Assembly: GCA_964360835.1 (NCBI GenBank)
Contig: CAYHYG010000005.1
Span: forward strand, 1-46,398
Reading direction: 5' to 3'
Source: CAYHYG01 sp964360835
GTDB taxonomy: Bacteria; Patescibacteriota; Patescibacteriia; UBA1558; 2-01-FULL-52-15
DNA length: 46,398 nucleotides
Part shown: positions 31,885-39,845 of the stretch, one piece after another
Layout of the letters: each line of letters starts with the position of its first letter
Numbering within the stretch: position 1 is the first letter of the stretch
The notes under the pieces: generated by a model
The model's input: only the letters and a program-made list of their open reading frames with translations
What the model was told of the DNA's origin: nothing
The model's database searches: none
Program-made: the position numbers and the translations under genes

Positions 31885-31941
31885 AAAAGACCCGGGGCTC
31901 GTTTCGCAAGACTGTAGTCTTGGAATTGAGCGCACCCGGGT
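31885..31941 (-). terminator. Terminator of the two small minus-strand membrane genes
   Basis: On the minus strand ACCCGGG...GCTC pairs with GAGC...CCCGGGT around an inner AAGACTacAGTCTT hairpin, and is followed by TCTTTTAAT. The stretch 31765-31885 holds nothing else I can identify. Confidence 0.7.
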
Positions 31942-31949
31942 AAAGGCCC

Positions 31950-32066
31950 TTATCCGATGATGGCGTAACCCAACACCAGAAGAAAGGCCACGAGGGTAAA
32001 CAGGACTGCCTTACCCCCGTTCTTCACGATGACGAACAACATGCAATCGATCAGAGCACCTTTCAT
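31950..32066 (-). CDS. Small single-pass membrane peptide, 38 aa
   Basis: ATG 32064-32066 follows GAAAGGA by about 8 nt. The product starts MKGALIDCMLFVIVKNGGK and ends with a hydrophobic helix (AVLFTLVAFLLVLGYAIIG). It is too small for domain assignment; small toxic or regulatory membrane peptides look like this, but that is only a resemblance. It is transcribed with the 64-aa membrane gene (26 nt upstream on the minus strand) and is followed by a hairpin terminator, which supports it being real. Confidence 0.55.
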   Translation of the reverse strand: MKGALIDCMLFVIVKNGGKAVLFTLVAFLLVLGYAIIG

Positions 32067-32092
32067 GACAGTATTCCTTTCGGAAGATAGAG

Positions 32093-32287
32093 TTAGTTGC
32101 GTGTGGTGAGCTTAGCCGCGAGGAACGCACTACCGAAGAGATTGATGGCGATACCCGTCATGAACCCCGTGATGAAGAGGGCGTCTCTGAGCAGATTGCC
32201 ATTCGACCGGAAGTTGTCCGCCACCAAGCATTCGAGCGCACCGACGGTTATGAACAGACTGAGGAAAATAACGATGGTCTTATTCAT
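32093..32287 (-). CDS. Small membrane protein, 64 aa
   Basis: GGGAGAAG precedes ATG 32285-32287. The product starts MNKTIVIFLSLFITVGALEC (one helix or signal-anchor) and has a second helix in ALFITGFMTGIAINLFGSAF, ending in a basic tail TTRN. No family is recognised. A consensus promoter lies about 85 nt upstream, giving a long leader. It forms a two-gene unit with the 38-aa membrane peptide. Confidence 0.6.
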   Translation of the reverse strand: MNKTIVIFLSLFITVGALECLVADNFRSNGNLLRDALFITGFMTGIAINLFGSAFLAAKLTTRN

Positions 32288-32373
32288 GACTTCTCCCTTG
32301 TTGAGGTTTTGGCGCTATTTAAAGGCCTGTGTTTCAGAAAAACTGTCAAAGTTAATGTACTGTATATATCTAT

Positions 32374-32402
32374 ATAATAACATATTATCTTTATATTGTC
32401 AA
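32374..32402 (-). promoter_or_regulatory. Promoter of the small membrane gene pair
   Basis: On the minus strand TTGACA (32397-32402), 17-nt AT spacer, TATTAT (32374-32379). Confidence 0.7.
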
Positions 32403-32589
32403 GTGATAACATTATTATTACCTAATATTAGCCATTTATCCTGCTTTCTAAAAAATAAATATATACTTGATTTAAAGAATGGGCGAACAGCACACAACAC
32501 CGAGTATGCGGTTCGCCTGCTTGTAGTCTGTTCATTGGTTTGAGTTTTTGAAAATAAACCTCTTTTAATACACTGCTCAGGCATGCTTC

Positions 32590-32928
32590 AAGGAGGCAGT
32601 CTCTCCTACATTCCCTCCTTACACTACTGGTGGGGCGCGCGAAGCTATCCTTGCGTCAGCTTCTTTGGCGCGCTATCCTACCAGTAGTGTCGCGTCGGGA
32701 ACGTCGCATACGCTGGCCAGTTAGACGATGCGAAGCAAGCGGAATTTCGTCTAACTGACAGATTCCGATCACCTGACCGAAAGAATGACGTGCTCATTGG
32801 AAAGGCTTTTCAGTAGGGGAATTTTTCCTTCTCTTGACTCAGTCGCCAGTCTTGGCCTGCGTCTTCATGTTGTCTCCTTGGTGGAAGTAGTTAGCTAGAA
32901 CCCTATATTTGAAAGCAAAAAATGTCAA
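32590..32928 (-). ncRNA. Candidate structured RNA with a leader peptide
   Basis: On the minus strand TTGACA (32923-32928) with TATAGG/TAGGGT 15-17 nt on, AAGGAGA, a 9-residue ORF (MKTQAKTGD, 32839-32868), then three hairpins: CAGTTAGACGA/TCGTCTAACTG (32718-32757), ACACTACTGGT/ACCAGTAGTGT with an inner GCGCGC plus AAGCT/AGCTT stem (32621-32690), and AAGGAGG/CCTCCTT (about 32590-32620). I do not recognise RNase P, tmRNA, SRP or 6S signatures. The rest of the 748-bp gap 32288-33036 has no gene. Confidence 0.45.
32839..32868 (-). CDS. Possible 9-residue leader peptide
   Basis: ATG 32866-32868 sits 5 nt after AAGGAGA and ends at TGA 32839-32841, encoding MKTQAKTGD. The excellent SD and the structured downstream RNA are the only support. 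Confidence 0.35.
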   Translation of the reverse strand: MKTQAKTGD

Positions 32929-33011
32929 TATTGAAGCTAAGACTAGACAGGAGGAAGATTTTCAGGTATAGTTTTGCTGGTTAAAGATACTGGTTAGTAT
33001 AACTTTTCTTG

Positions 33012-33030
33012 GGCCTGAGACAGGCCTTTT
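33012..33030 (+). promoter_or_regulatory. Hairpin with T-tract in the typA leader
   Basis: GGCCTG-aga-CAGGCC followed by TTTT lies just 6 nt before the typA ATG and about 9 nt after a TATAAC box. It looks like a terminator or a translation-blocking structure. Confidence 0.55.
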
Positions 33031-33036
33031 ATATAT

Positions 33037-34839
33037 ATGTCCGAACAAATCCGTAACATAGCTATTATTGCTCACGTTGACCATGGTAAGACTACCTTAG
33101 TTGATGCGCTTTTACGTCAATCAGAAAAGTTTACCACTAAGGTTCAGGATGATTTGATTATGGACTCCAATGAATTGGAGCGAGAGCGTGGTATTACAAT
33201 ATTCTCCAAGAATGCGGCTGTAGCTTACAAAGGGTACAAGATTAACATTGTTGATACTCCGGGGCATGCTGATTTCGGTGGAGAAGTAGAACGCATTATG
33301 AGTTTGGTTGATGGTGTTCTTTTGCTTGTTGATGCCAAAGATGGTCCTATGCCTCAGACAAAATTTGTCTTGAGCAAAGCCTTGCAGGCAGGCCATAAGG
33401 TTATCGTTGTTATTAACAAGATTGATTTACCGGAAGCACGAGCACAGTGGGTATTAAATCAGACTTTTGATTTATTCGTAGAGCTCGGAGCCACTGATGC
33501 GCAAGTGGAGTTTCCTGTTATTTATGCTTCAGCAGTAGCTGGTAAAGCGGGTTTGGAACCCCATATGGACAAAATGACTGATGTTCAGCCAGTTTTCGAT
33601 GCCGTAATTGAGCATATCCCAGCACCTCACGTGGTGGAAGGTTCAATGCAGATGTTAGTTGTAAATATCGCCTATGATAGTTTCAAAGGGCAGATTGCTA
33701 TCGGCCGCTTGTTAAGCGGCAGTCTGGTCAAAGGACAGACGGTGGCTTTACTGAAACCTGATGGCACAAAGGTGCAGAACAAGATTACAGCTGTCATGAT
33801 TTTTGACGGTCTTAGTCGTCGTGAAGTTGATCAGACTGACGCCGGCGATGTCATCGCTGTAGCCGGAGTAGAGAATATTCGTATCGGTGATACTATCGCT
33901 GATGCCCAAGACCCTCGACCGTTGCCAGCGATTGTGATTGAAGAACCGACGGTTAAAATGAATTTTGCCGTTAACAACTCTCCTTTTTACGGTCAGGAAG
34001 GAACGTTTCAAACCGCGCGACATTTGAAGGAACGCTTGATGAGAGAACTGCTCAATGATGTAGCTTTGCGGGTGGAACCGTCAGAAGACACTGATTCAGC
34101 TTTCACCGTCTCAGGACGTGGTGAGTTGCATTTGTCTATCCTGATTGAAAAAATGCGTCGCGAAGGTTTTGAGTTTCAGGTTTCCAAGCCTCAAGTAATT
34201 TTCAAAGAAGTAGATGGTCAAAAGATGGAGCCATTCGAGGAAGTATTCATCGAAGCTCCAGAGAACGCCAGCGGCACCGTTATAGAAAAAATGAGCAAGC
34301 GTAAAGGTTTGATGAAAAATATGAAGGTTGATCGTAGCCAAGCGCATTTGCACTTCGTGGTGCCCACCCGTGGTCTCATTGGCTATCGTTCGGAATTTTT
34401 GACCGATACCAAGGGTCAGGGTATTATTAACACCTTGTTTCACGGCTATGAAGCGTATAGTGGCGATCTGGAATCAACTAACAAAGGTTCCTTGATTGCC
34501 TTTGAAACTGGAACTAGTAATCTCTACGGATTGCTAGGGGCGCAGGAGCGGGGACAATTATTTATCGGACCGGCAGTCAAGGTTTACGAAGGTATGATTG
34601 TTGGCAAAAATTCCCGCTCGGAAGATCTTGAAGTCAATGTATGCAAAACCAAGCAATTATCCAATATGCGTTCTAAAGGGGACGGTAAAGCTGACCATTT
34701 TGATACACCGCTCAGTCTGAGTCTGGAAGAAGCCATAGAATACATCGGTGATGATGAATTATTGGAAGTAACTCCACAGAGTTTGCGTCTGCGCAAGACT
34801 ATCCTGAACTCTCTCCAACGAAAACGTCAGAAATCTTAG
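33037..34839 (+). CDS. typA: Ribosome-associated GTPase TypA/BipA
   Basis: The 600-residue translational GTPase has G1 AHVDHGKTTL (about 11-20), switch I ERERGITIFSK, G3 DTPGHADF, G4 NKID, domain II (about 200-290), the EF-G-like domains III and V, and the TypA-specific C-terminal domain with LGAQERGQLFIGP. TypA binds the ribosome like EF-G and affects assembly and stress adaptation. Length matches the family. A short T-tailed hairpin sits directly before the ATG. It is followed by pyk with its own promoter. Confidence 0.97.
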   Translation: MSEQIRNIAIIAHVDHGKTTLVDALLRQSEKFTTKVQDDLIMDSNELERERGITIFSKNAAVAYKGYKINIVDTPGHADFGGEVERIMSLVDGVLLLVDAKDGPMPQTKFVLSKALQAGHKVIVVINKIDLPEARAQWVLNQTFDLFVELGATDAQVEFPVIYASAVAGKAGLEPHMDKMTDVQPVFDAVIEHIPAPHVVEGSMQMLVVNIAYDSFKGQIAIGRLLSGSLVKGQTVALLKPDGTKVQNKITAVMIFDGLSRREVDQTDAGDVIAVAGVENIRIGDTIADAQDPRPLPAIVIEEPTVKMNFAVNNSPFYGQEGTFQTARHLKERLMRELLNDVALRVEPSEDTDSAFTVSGRGELHLSILIEKMRREGFEFQVSKPQVIFKEVDGQKMEPFEEVFIEAPENASGTVIEKMSKRKGLMKNMKVDRSQAHLHFVVPTRGLIGYRSEFLTDTKGQGIINTLFHGYEAYSGDLESTNKGSLIAFETGTSNLYGLLGAQERGQLFIGPAVKVYEGMIVGKNSRSEDLEVNVCKTKQLSNMRSKGDGKADHFDTPLSLSLEEAIEYIGDDELLEVTPQSLRLRKTILNSLQRKRQKS

Positions 34840-34879
34840 GCTGAATGCCATAGAATGGTGTTTGGTTTATTTTTCAGTC

Positions 34880-34907
34880 TTGAAATTTTCGTCAGGATCT
34901 GTATACT
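34880..34907 (+). promoter_or_regulatory. Promoter of pyk
   Basis: TTGAAA (34880-34885), 16-nt spacer, TATACT (34902-34907); ATG 34945 lies 37 nt later. Confidence 0.6.
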
Positions 34908-34944
34908 GACTGTCTATTTTTATTTTTCTCTAAACCTGTATTCT

Positions 34945-35961
34945 ATGCGTACCAAAATTATCGTCACTATCGGGCCCAGCTCTGATAACTTAGCTACGCT
35001 GAAAAAATTTGTCGGCCTTGGCGTGGATATTTTTCGCATGAATTTTTCTCATTGTACCTACGCTGAATATAAACAGCGCGCTGTTATCATTCGTGCCGAA
35101 GCCAAACGTCTGAAACGTAAAGTAGCTATTATGCTGGACCTCAAGGGACCACGTTTACGTGTGGGTACTATGCCCAAAGCCGGTGTTCGCATCCGACATA
35201 ATGAGGAAATTATTTTTACCACTAATGGTGGCGGTAAAGGCGGAGCTATTCATATCGAGGATCCATATCTGCATCTCGATATTAAGGTTGGTGATCCCAT
35301 TTTTTTGGCTAACGGCTTGATGGAAATGGAGGTGACCAAAATTGTCGGAGAATATATTCACGCTCACGTTATCCGTGGAGGTCGATTGTTTAGTAATAAA
35401 GCTGTCAATGTGCCGCGTACCAAATTGACTACCTCTGGACTGACGCAAAAAGATATTGATGACGTGAAGTTTGGCTTACAGCAGAAAGTTGAGTATATTG
35501 CTTTGTCGTTTGTACAAACGCCTGAAGATGTAGAAAAGTTGCGTGCCTTAGTCGGTAAAAAAGCTAAAATTATTAGTAAGATTGAACGTGGTATCACATT
35601 GAAACACATTGATCAGATTATAACCGCTTCTGATGGCATTATGATAGCTTGAGGTGATTTAGGAGCAGAGCTTCCAATGGAACAGGTGCCATTTGTTCAG
35701 AAAAATTTGATTCGTCACGCCATATGGCACGCCAAACCGTCGATTACAGCTACCCAGATGTTGTACTCTATGGTTGATCATGAGGGTCCGACGCGGGCTG
35801 AAGTTTCTGACGTGGCTAACGCGATTTTAGATGGGACTGATGCGGTCATGTTGTCTGACGAGACAGCTTCAGGACAGTATCCGGTCCAAGCGGTCGAAAT
35901 GTTGCAGAGGATTGTCAGACAGACTGAGAGTTATCATTACGATAAGCAGAACTTGCTTTAA
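34945..35961 (+). pseudogene. pyk: Pyruvate kinase, C-terminally short, with in-frame TGA at a conserved Arg
   Basis: A continuous frame of 338 codons reads as pyruvate kinase except for TGA at codon 236 (35650-35652). Conserved parts before it: RTKIIVTIGPSS, FRMNFSH, LDLKGPRLRVG, the B domain and ISKIERG. The TGA falls where the active-site motif ARGDLGAE needs Arg (reads IMIA-stop-GDLGAE), as if CGA had become TGA. Downstream, in the same frame, come ITATQML.SM and PTRAEVSDVANAILDGTDAVMLSDETA. The C-terminal regulatory domain is absent, as in some short pyruvate kinases. Other genes here use TGA as stop, so this is a disrupted gene, a recent mutation, a base-call error or readthrough. Confidence 0.88.
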
Positions 35962-36000
35962 ATTAAACATTTTGCGCTAGAATTATACTAAAAAAAATGG

Positions 36001-36006
36001 TATAAT
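36001..36006 (+). promoter_or_regulatory. -10 box of the pseudopilin gene
   Basis: TATAAT, 12 nt before ATG 36019, in a very AT-rich region; no SD. Confidence 0.5.
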
Positions 36007-36018
36007 TTTTTTATCTTT

Positions 36019-36720
36019 ATGACAAAAAAGTTAAGGAAAAGCTTAGGTTTTACATTAATTGAACTGCTACTTGTTATCTCAATTATATCTATCTTGTCTG
36101 GTATAACGATAGCTAATATTCGTCTTTCTCAGGTGCGCTCTCAAGATTCTCGTCGACAGAATGATGTGGGTACCATTGTAAAGGCAATACAAACTTATTA
36201 TTTGGAACACGGAGATTGGCCTCGTATGACAGCCAGTCAAGCTAGTTCAAATGATAATATCATGTGTGTCAGTATACCACCGGCGCCGCCGCAGACAGTT
36301 ATTTATTGCGATTACTCAAATGGTATAACTACGTGTGATTCACGAAGGGCGTGTCTTTGCCAGAATGTAGACGGAACGCCCGTGACAAAAAACTGGTTTC
36401 CTCCACTGGATGGAGGTAAATTCCCTAATGGTAATTATTTTAAGGCTGGTCATGCTCCCATTGACCCATTGCATGAACGTGACTGTGCGCAAACAGCCTT
36501 TGCCCAATTCCACTATGTATATCAGGCACGGCATGATGAGAATACAGGCGAAACAATTTTTTCCCTAAGATATGTGCTTGATAGGTTTTCAGAGGCAGCG
36601 CCGGGTGCACCAGCAACAAATGGAAGTTGTGATAGTTCTGGAGAATGTGAGTATGGTTTTCATGGCGATTCCCAAGGCAACGTTATTCCTTTGCATATTG
36701 ATAATATTTCAGTTTTTTAA
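36019..36720 (+). CDS. Type IV pilin/pseudopilin-like protein
   Basis: The 233-residue protein has a class III signal peptide: a basic start, the prepilin peptidase site G10-F11 in SLGFTLIELLLV with the conserved Glu (+5), and the hydrophobic helix 11-31. The globular part carries RRQNDVGTIVKAIQTYYLEHG, a common pseudopilin helix, and several Cys. It would be assembled into a type IV pilus or a competence pseudopilus, consistent with dprA and CPR biology. No other pilus gene is nearby. The parA gene starts 3 nt after the stop. Confidence 0.87.
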   Translation: MTKKLRKSLGFTLIELLLVISIISILSGITIANIRLSQVRSQDSRRQNDVGTIVKAIQTYYLEHGDWPRMTASQASSNDNIMCVSIPPAPPQTVIYCDYSNGITTCDSRRACLCQNVDGTPVTKNWFPPLDGGKFPNGNYFKAGHAPIDPLHERDCAQTAFAQFHYVYQARHDENTGETIFSLRYVLDRFSEAAPGAPATNGSCDSSGECEYGFHGDSQGNVIPLHIDNISVF

Positions 36721-36723
36721 TTT

Positions 36724-37488
36724 ATGGCACGTATTATATCAGTCGTGAATCAAAAAGGCGGCGTAGGTAAGACCACGACCGCAATCAACTTAGCTGCCTA
36801 TCTGGCTGATCTGGGTAAGAGAATCTTGGTCGTGGACATGGACCCACAGGGCAACGCCACTTCAGGTTTTGGTTTACGTCCCAATGAATTGTCCCAAGGC
36901 ATTTATGAAGTCTTGGTCCAGGAGCCATTGGCTCTAACCGACGTGGTCAAGGTTATCAGAGATAATCTGCATATTGCGCCGTCCACTCCCAATCTAGCCG
37001 GAGCGGCAGTGGAGCTGGTGCAGCACCCGACACGAGAATATGTCTTGCAACAGAATCTCAAAGCAGTGTTGCCTTACTACGATTTTATTTTAATAGATAA
37101 TCCGCCGTCACTAGGACTCCTGACTATCAATGGTATGGTGGCCTGTCATGAAGTTCTGATACCGGTACAATGTGAATATTATGCCTTGGAAGGACTAGGG
37201 CAATTGTTGCATACTATACAGTTGATCAAGAACGCGCTGAATCCTGATATTCAAGTCTTGGGAGCTGTCATGACGATGTTTGACAGCCGCAATAAATTAT
37301 CAGAGGAAGTTTTCCATGAACTGTATCAATATTTTCCCAATAAAATATTTCGTTCGGTGATTCCACGTAATGTCAGATTAGCGGAAGCGCCATCACACGG
37401 CTTAACTATTAAAGAATATGACAATAGCTCACGTGGCGGCCACGCCTATCGTCAATTAGCGGAGGAAATCGTACAAGCATATGCTTAA
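36724..37488 (+). CDS. parA: Chromosome partition ATPase ParA/Soj
   Basis: The 254-residue protein is a deviant-Walker ATPase: KGGVGKTTTAINLA (10-23) with the signature Lys, VVDMDPQGNATSG and the switch region IDNPPSLGLLT. It binds DNA non-specifically as ATP dimers and positions ParB-parS complexes during chromosome segregation. It overlaps parB by 8 nt. No parS-like palindrome (TGTTTCACGTGAAACA) is visible in the window. Confidence 0.97.
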   Translation: MARIISVVNQKGGVGKTTTAINLAAYLADLGKRILVVDMDPQGNATSGFGLRPNELSQGIYEVLVQEPLALTDVVKVIRDNLHIAPSTPNLAGAAVELVQHPTREYVLQQNLKAVLPYYDFILIDNPPSLGLLTINGMVACHEVLIPVQCEYYALEGLGQLLHTIQLIKNALNPDIQVLGAVMTMFDSRNKLSEEVFHELYQYFPNKIFRSVIPRNVRLAEAPSHGLTIKEYDNSSRGGHAYRQLAEEIVQAYA

Positions 37489-38347
37489 CACTACCCTAGG
37501 CAGAGGATTGGGAGCACTAATCCCCCAGTCTGAGCCAGCCAAAAATTTAACCGCTGCAACGTCATCATTACAGGCGACTGGTGGACAGTCGATTAGTCGT
37601 CTGCCTATTGATCATATTAGCAGTAACCCTTGGCAACCGCGTACTCAGTTTGATGACAAAGCTCTGGAAGAGCTAGCCAGCTCTATCAAGCAATACGGCA
37701 TTATCCAGCCGTTGGTAGTTTCATCTATTGGCCATGATTCGTATCAATTGATTGCTGGAGAACGTCGATTACAGGCCGCCAAAAAAGCTGGACTGACCGA
37801 AGTGCCAGCCATTATCCGTCAAGCCGAGGAACAGCAAAAATTAGAATTAGCTTTGGTGGAAAATATTCAGCGTCAGAACTTGAATCCGTTGGACGAAGCT
37901 CTGAGCTACAAGCGTTTACTGGAGGAATTTAACTTGACGCAGGAAGAAGTGGCGGCGCGTGTAGGCAAAAGCCGGTCGACAGTAGCCAATTTTTTGCGCA
38001 TTTTAAATTTACCAGACGAAGTTTTACAGGCTATCCGTGGGGAGCGTATCAGTTTCTCTCATGCCAAAACAATCGTAGGTTTGCCGACAGCTGAAGCGCA
38101 GATCAAGATGATGAAACGAATCATAGACGAAGGCATACCAGTCTCACAACTACAACGCAAAGAGCAAACGGTCAGCACTCATCAGCGCAGCATCAAAGAT
38201 CCGGTTTTAAAAGGAGTCGAGGAGCGTCTAGCCAAACATCTGGGTACACGTGTCAGCATACATCAAAAAGGTGCCAGCGGTACTATAGAAATATTCTGGC
38301 AATCGGAGGAGGATTTGAAACGACTCACCGACAGCTTGGGAAATTAA
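37481..38347 (+). CDS. parB: Chromosome partition protein ParB
   Basis: The 288-residue protein has the chromosomal ParB/Spo0J layout: a short N-terminus (LGRGLGALIPQ) for ParA, the NTPase (CTPase) domain with GERRLQAAKKAG (93 on) and VENIQRQNLNPLDEA, the HTH LTQEEVAARVGKSRSTVANFLRILNLP, and a short C-terminal dimerisation domain. It binds parS and loads SMC. Its stop codon overlaps that of the convergent relA gene (TAA on one strand, TAA on the other, 4 nt overlap). Confidence 0.95.
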   Translation: MLNTTLGRGLGALIPQSEPAKNLTAATSSLQATGGQSISRLPIDHISSNPWQPRTQFDDKALEELASSIKQYGIIQPLVVSSIGHDSYQLIAGERRLQAAKKAGLTEVPAIIRQAEEQQKLELALVENIQRQNLNPLDEALSYKRLLEEFNLTQEEVAARVGKSRSTVANFLRILNLPDEVLQAIRGERISFSHAKTIVGLPTAEAQIKMMKRIIDEGIPVSQLQRKEQTVSTHQRSIKDPVLKGVEERLAKHLGTRVSIHQKGASGTIEIFWQSEEDLKRLTDSLGN

Positions 38348-39795
38348 TTCCAAAAGGCTTTGGGGTCGTGACGTTTTAGCTGCTCGCGTATTTTGACACG
38401 GGCACTATTGGTTTTGGCGAAGGTCAACCAGTCTTCGCTCGGGCGTTTGCGATTTTTATCCTTGATTATCTCGATGACGTCTCCGGATTTGAGCGGATGA
38501 TTGAGGGAGGACATTTGTTGATTGACCAGCACGCCAACAGTATGAGCTCCTAGCTCGGAGTGAATGTGATAAGCAAAATCAACCGGTGTGGCGTCTTCTG
38601 GCAAGTCTATGACGTCACCCTGCGGTGTAAAGACAAAAATGCGGTCAGAAAAGATATCGTTTTTTATTTCCTTGAGATATTGCAGGTTGTCTTTGATATC
38701 CTTTTGCCAGTTGATCAGCTCCGTGATCCAAGCCAGACTTTTCTTGGAATAAAAGCGATTAGTCGCTTCTTTATATTTACTATGAGCAGCGATACCGTAC
38801 TCGGCAATTTCGTGCATGACCTCATCACGGATTTGAAATTCTACCACTTTACCAAATTCGGTGAAGACAGAAGTATGTAATGATTGATAACCGTTGGGCT
38901 TTGGTTGGGCGATATAATCTTTGATACGTCCTCGCAAAGGAGTCCAGCGTCCGTGTATTACACCAAGGACAGAATAACAATCAGCCACGCTAGGTACGAT
39001 GATGCGGATGGCGATAAGGTCGTAAATCTTGCTCATATCGCGCCCATGGTTCAAAAGTTTTTTGTATAGAGAGTAGAGATGCTTGACGCGGCCTTGAATC
39101 TCTAATACCGGAATATGACCTTCGGCCAGAAGATCGCGCATGATTTTCTTGACCTTTTCAATATATTTTTTTTCATTCTTCAGTCGGTCTTCAATTAAAG
39201 CTTGGACCCAGGCGTATTCCTTGGGGTAGACATAAGGGAAAGCTAGATCCTCCAGCTGACTCTTGAGTTCAAACATGCCCAGACGGTTGGCTATAGGCGC
39301 ATATATCTCTAATGTTTCCTGGGCGATCCGTAGGGCTTTATCAGGCCGGTGAGCATCTAGGGTCTGCATATTATGCAAGCGATCAGCTAATTTGATAATC
39401 ACTATACGCAGATCCTGAGCCATGGAAACAAACATCTTGCGTAGATTTTCGGCGTAGCGTTCGATACCGCGATATTTCAGAGTCCCCAGTTTAGTAATTC
39501 CGGCCACTAAAGAAGCAATCTCAGAGCCAAAATTTGTTTCGATAGTTTCTAATGTTATCTCAGTATCTTCCGGTACGTCATGAAGCAGGCCGGCGATGAC
39601 GGTCGGCATATCCATGCGCAGTAAAGCCAGATTATAGGCGGTAGCCAGAGAGTGAAAAATATAATCTTCGCCGCTTTTGCGTTTCTGTCCGCTATGGGCT
39701 TGGCGGGCGAGTTCATAGGCCTTAGTCAAAAGCTCCAGATCGGCATCCGGATAATTCTTGATGACAGCAGATTTTAGATTTTCCCAAGTGGTCAT
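38344..39795 (-). CDS. relA: RelA/SpoT (p)ppGpp synthetase-hydrolase, short form without ACT
   Basis: The 483-residue protein has an HD hydrolase domain (LLHDVPEDT, H72 D73, about 30-160), a synthetase domain (YDLIAIRIIVPSV, GRIKDYIAQPKPNGYQSLHT, about 225-345) and a TGS domain (about 395-455). The helical and ACT/CC regions that follow in full-length Rel (about 730 aa) are missing, so ribosome or amino-acid control may differ. It makes and degrades the alarmone (p)ppGpp. TATAGT lies 6 nt before its ATG (leaderless). The stop codon is shared with convergent parB. Confidence 0.93.
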   Translation of the reverse strand: MTTWENLKSAVIKNYPDADLELLTKAYELARQAHSGQKRKSGEDYIFHSLATAYNLALLRMDMPTVIAGLLHDVPEDTEITLETIETNFGSEIASLVAGITKLGTLKYRGIERYAENLRKMFVSMAQDLRIVIIKLADRLHNMQTLDAHRPDKALRIAQETLEIYAPIANRLGMFELKSQLEDLAFPYVYPKEYAWVQALIEDRLKNEKKYIEKVKKIMRDLLAEGHIPVLEIQGRVKHLYSLYKKLLNHGRDMSKIYDLIAIRIIVPSVADCYSVLGVIHGRWTPLRGRIKDYIAQPKPNGYQSLHTSVFTEFGKVVEFQIRDEVMHEIAEYGIAAHSKYKEATNRFYSKKSLAWITELINWQKDIKDNLQYLKEIKNDIFSDRIFVFTPQGDVIDLPEDATPVDFAYHIHSELGAHTVGVLVNQQMSSLNHPLKSGDVIEIIKDKNRKRPSEDWLTFAKTNSARVKIREQLKRHDPKAFWN

Positions 39796-39801
39796 AGCCG
39801 T

Positions 39802-39807
39802 ACTATA
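39802..39807 (-). promoter_or_regulatory. -10 box, leaderless relA
   Basis: TATAGT on the minus strand, 6 nt before the ATG. Confidence 0.6.
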
Positions 39808-39845
39808 GCACGCTACATAGGAGCAAAACAGCTAAATAATAGATT

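Noticed and set aside
32718..32757. Integron attC-like hairpin (GTTAGAC...GTCTAAC)
   Set aside because: The core-like heptamers are in the opposite order to attC (RYYYAAC...GTTRRRY), and no integrase or cassette array is visible.
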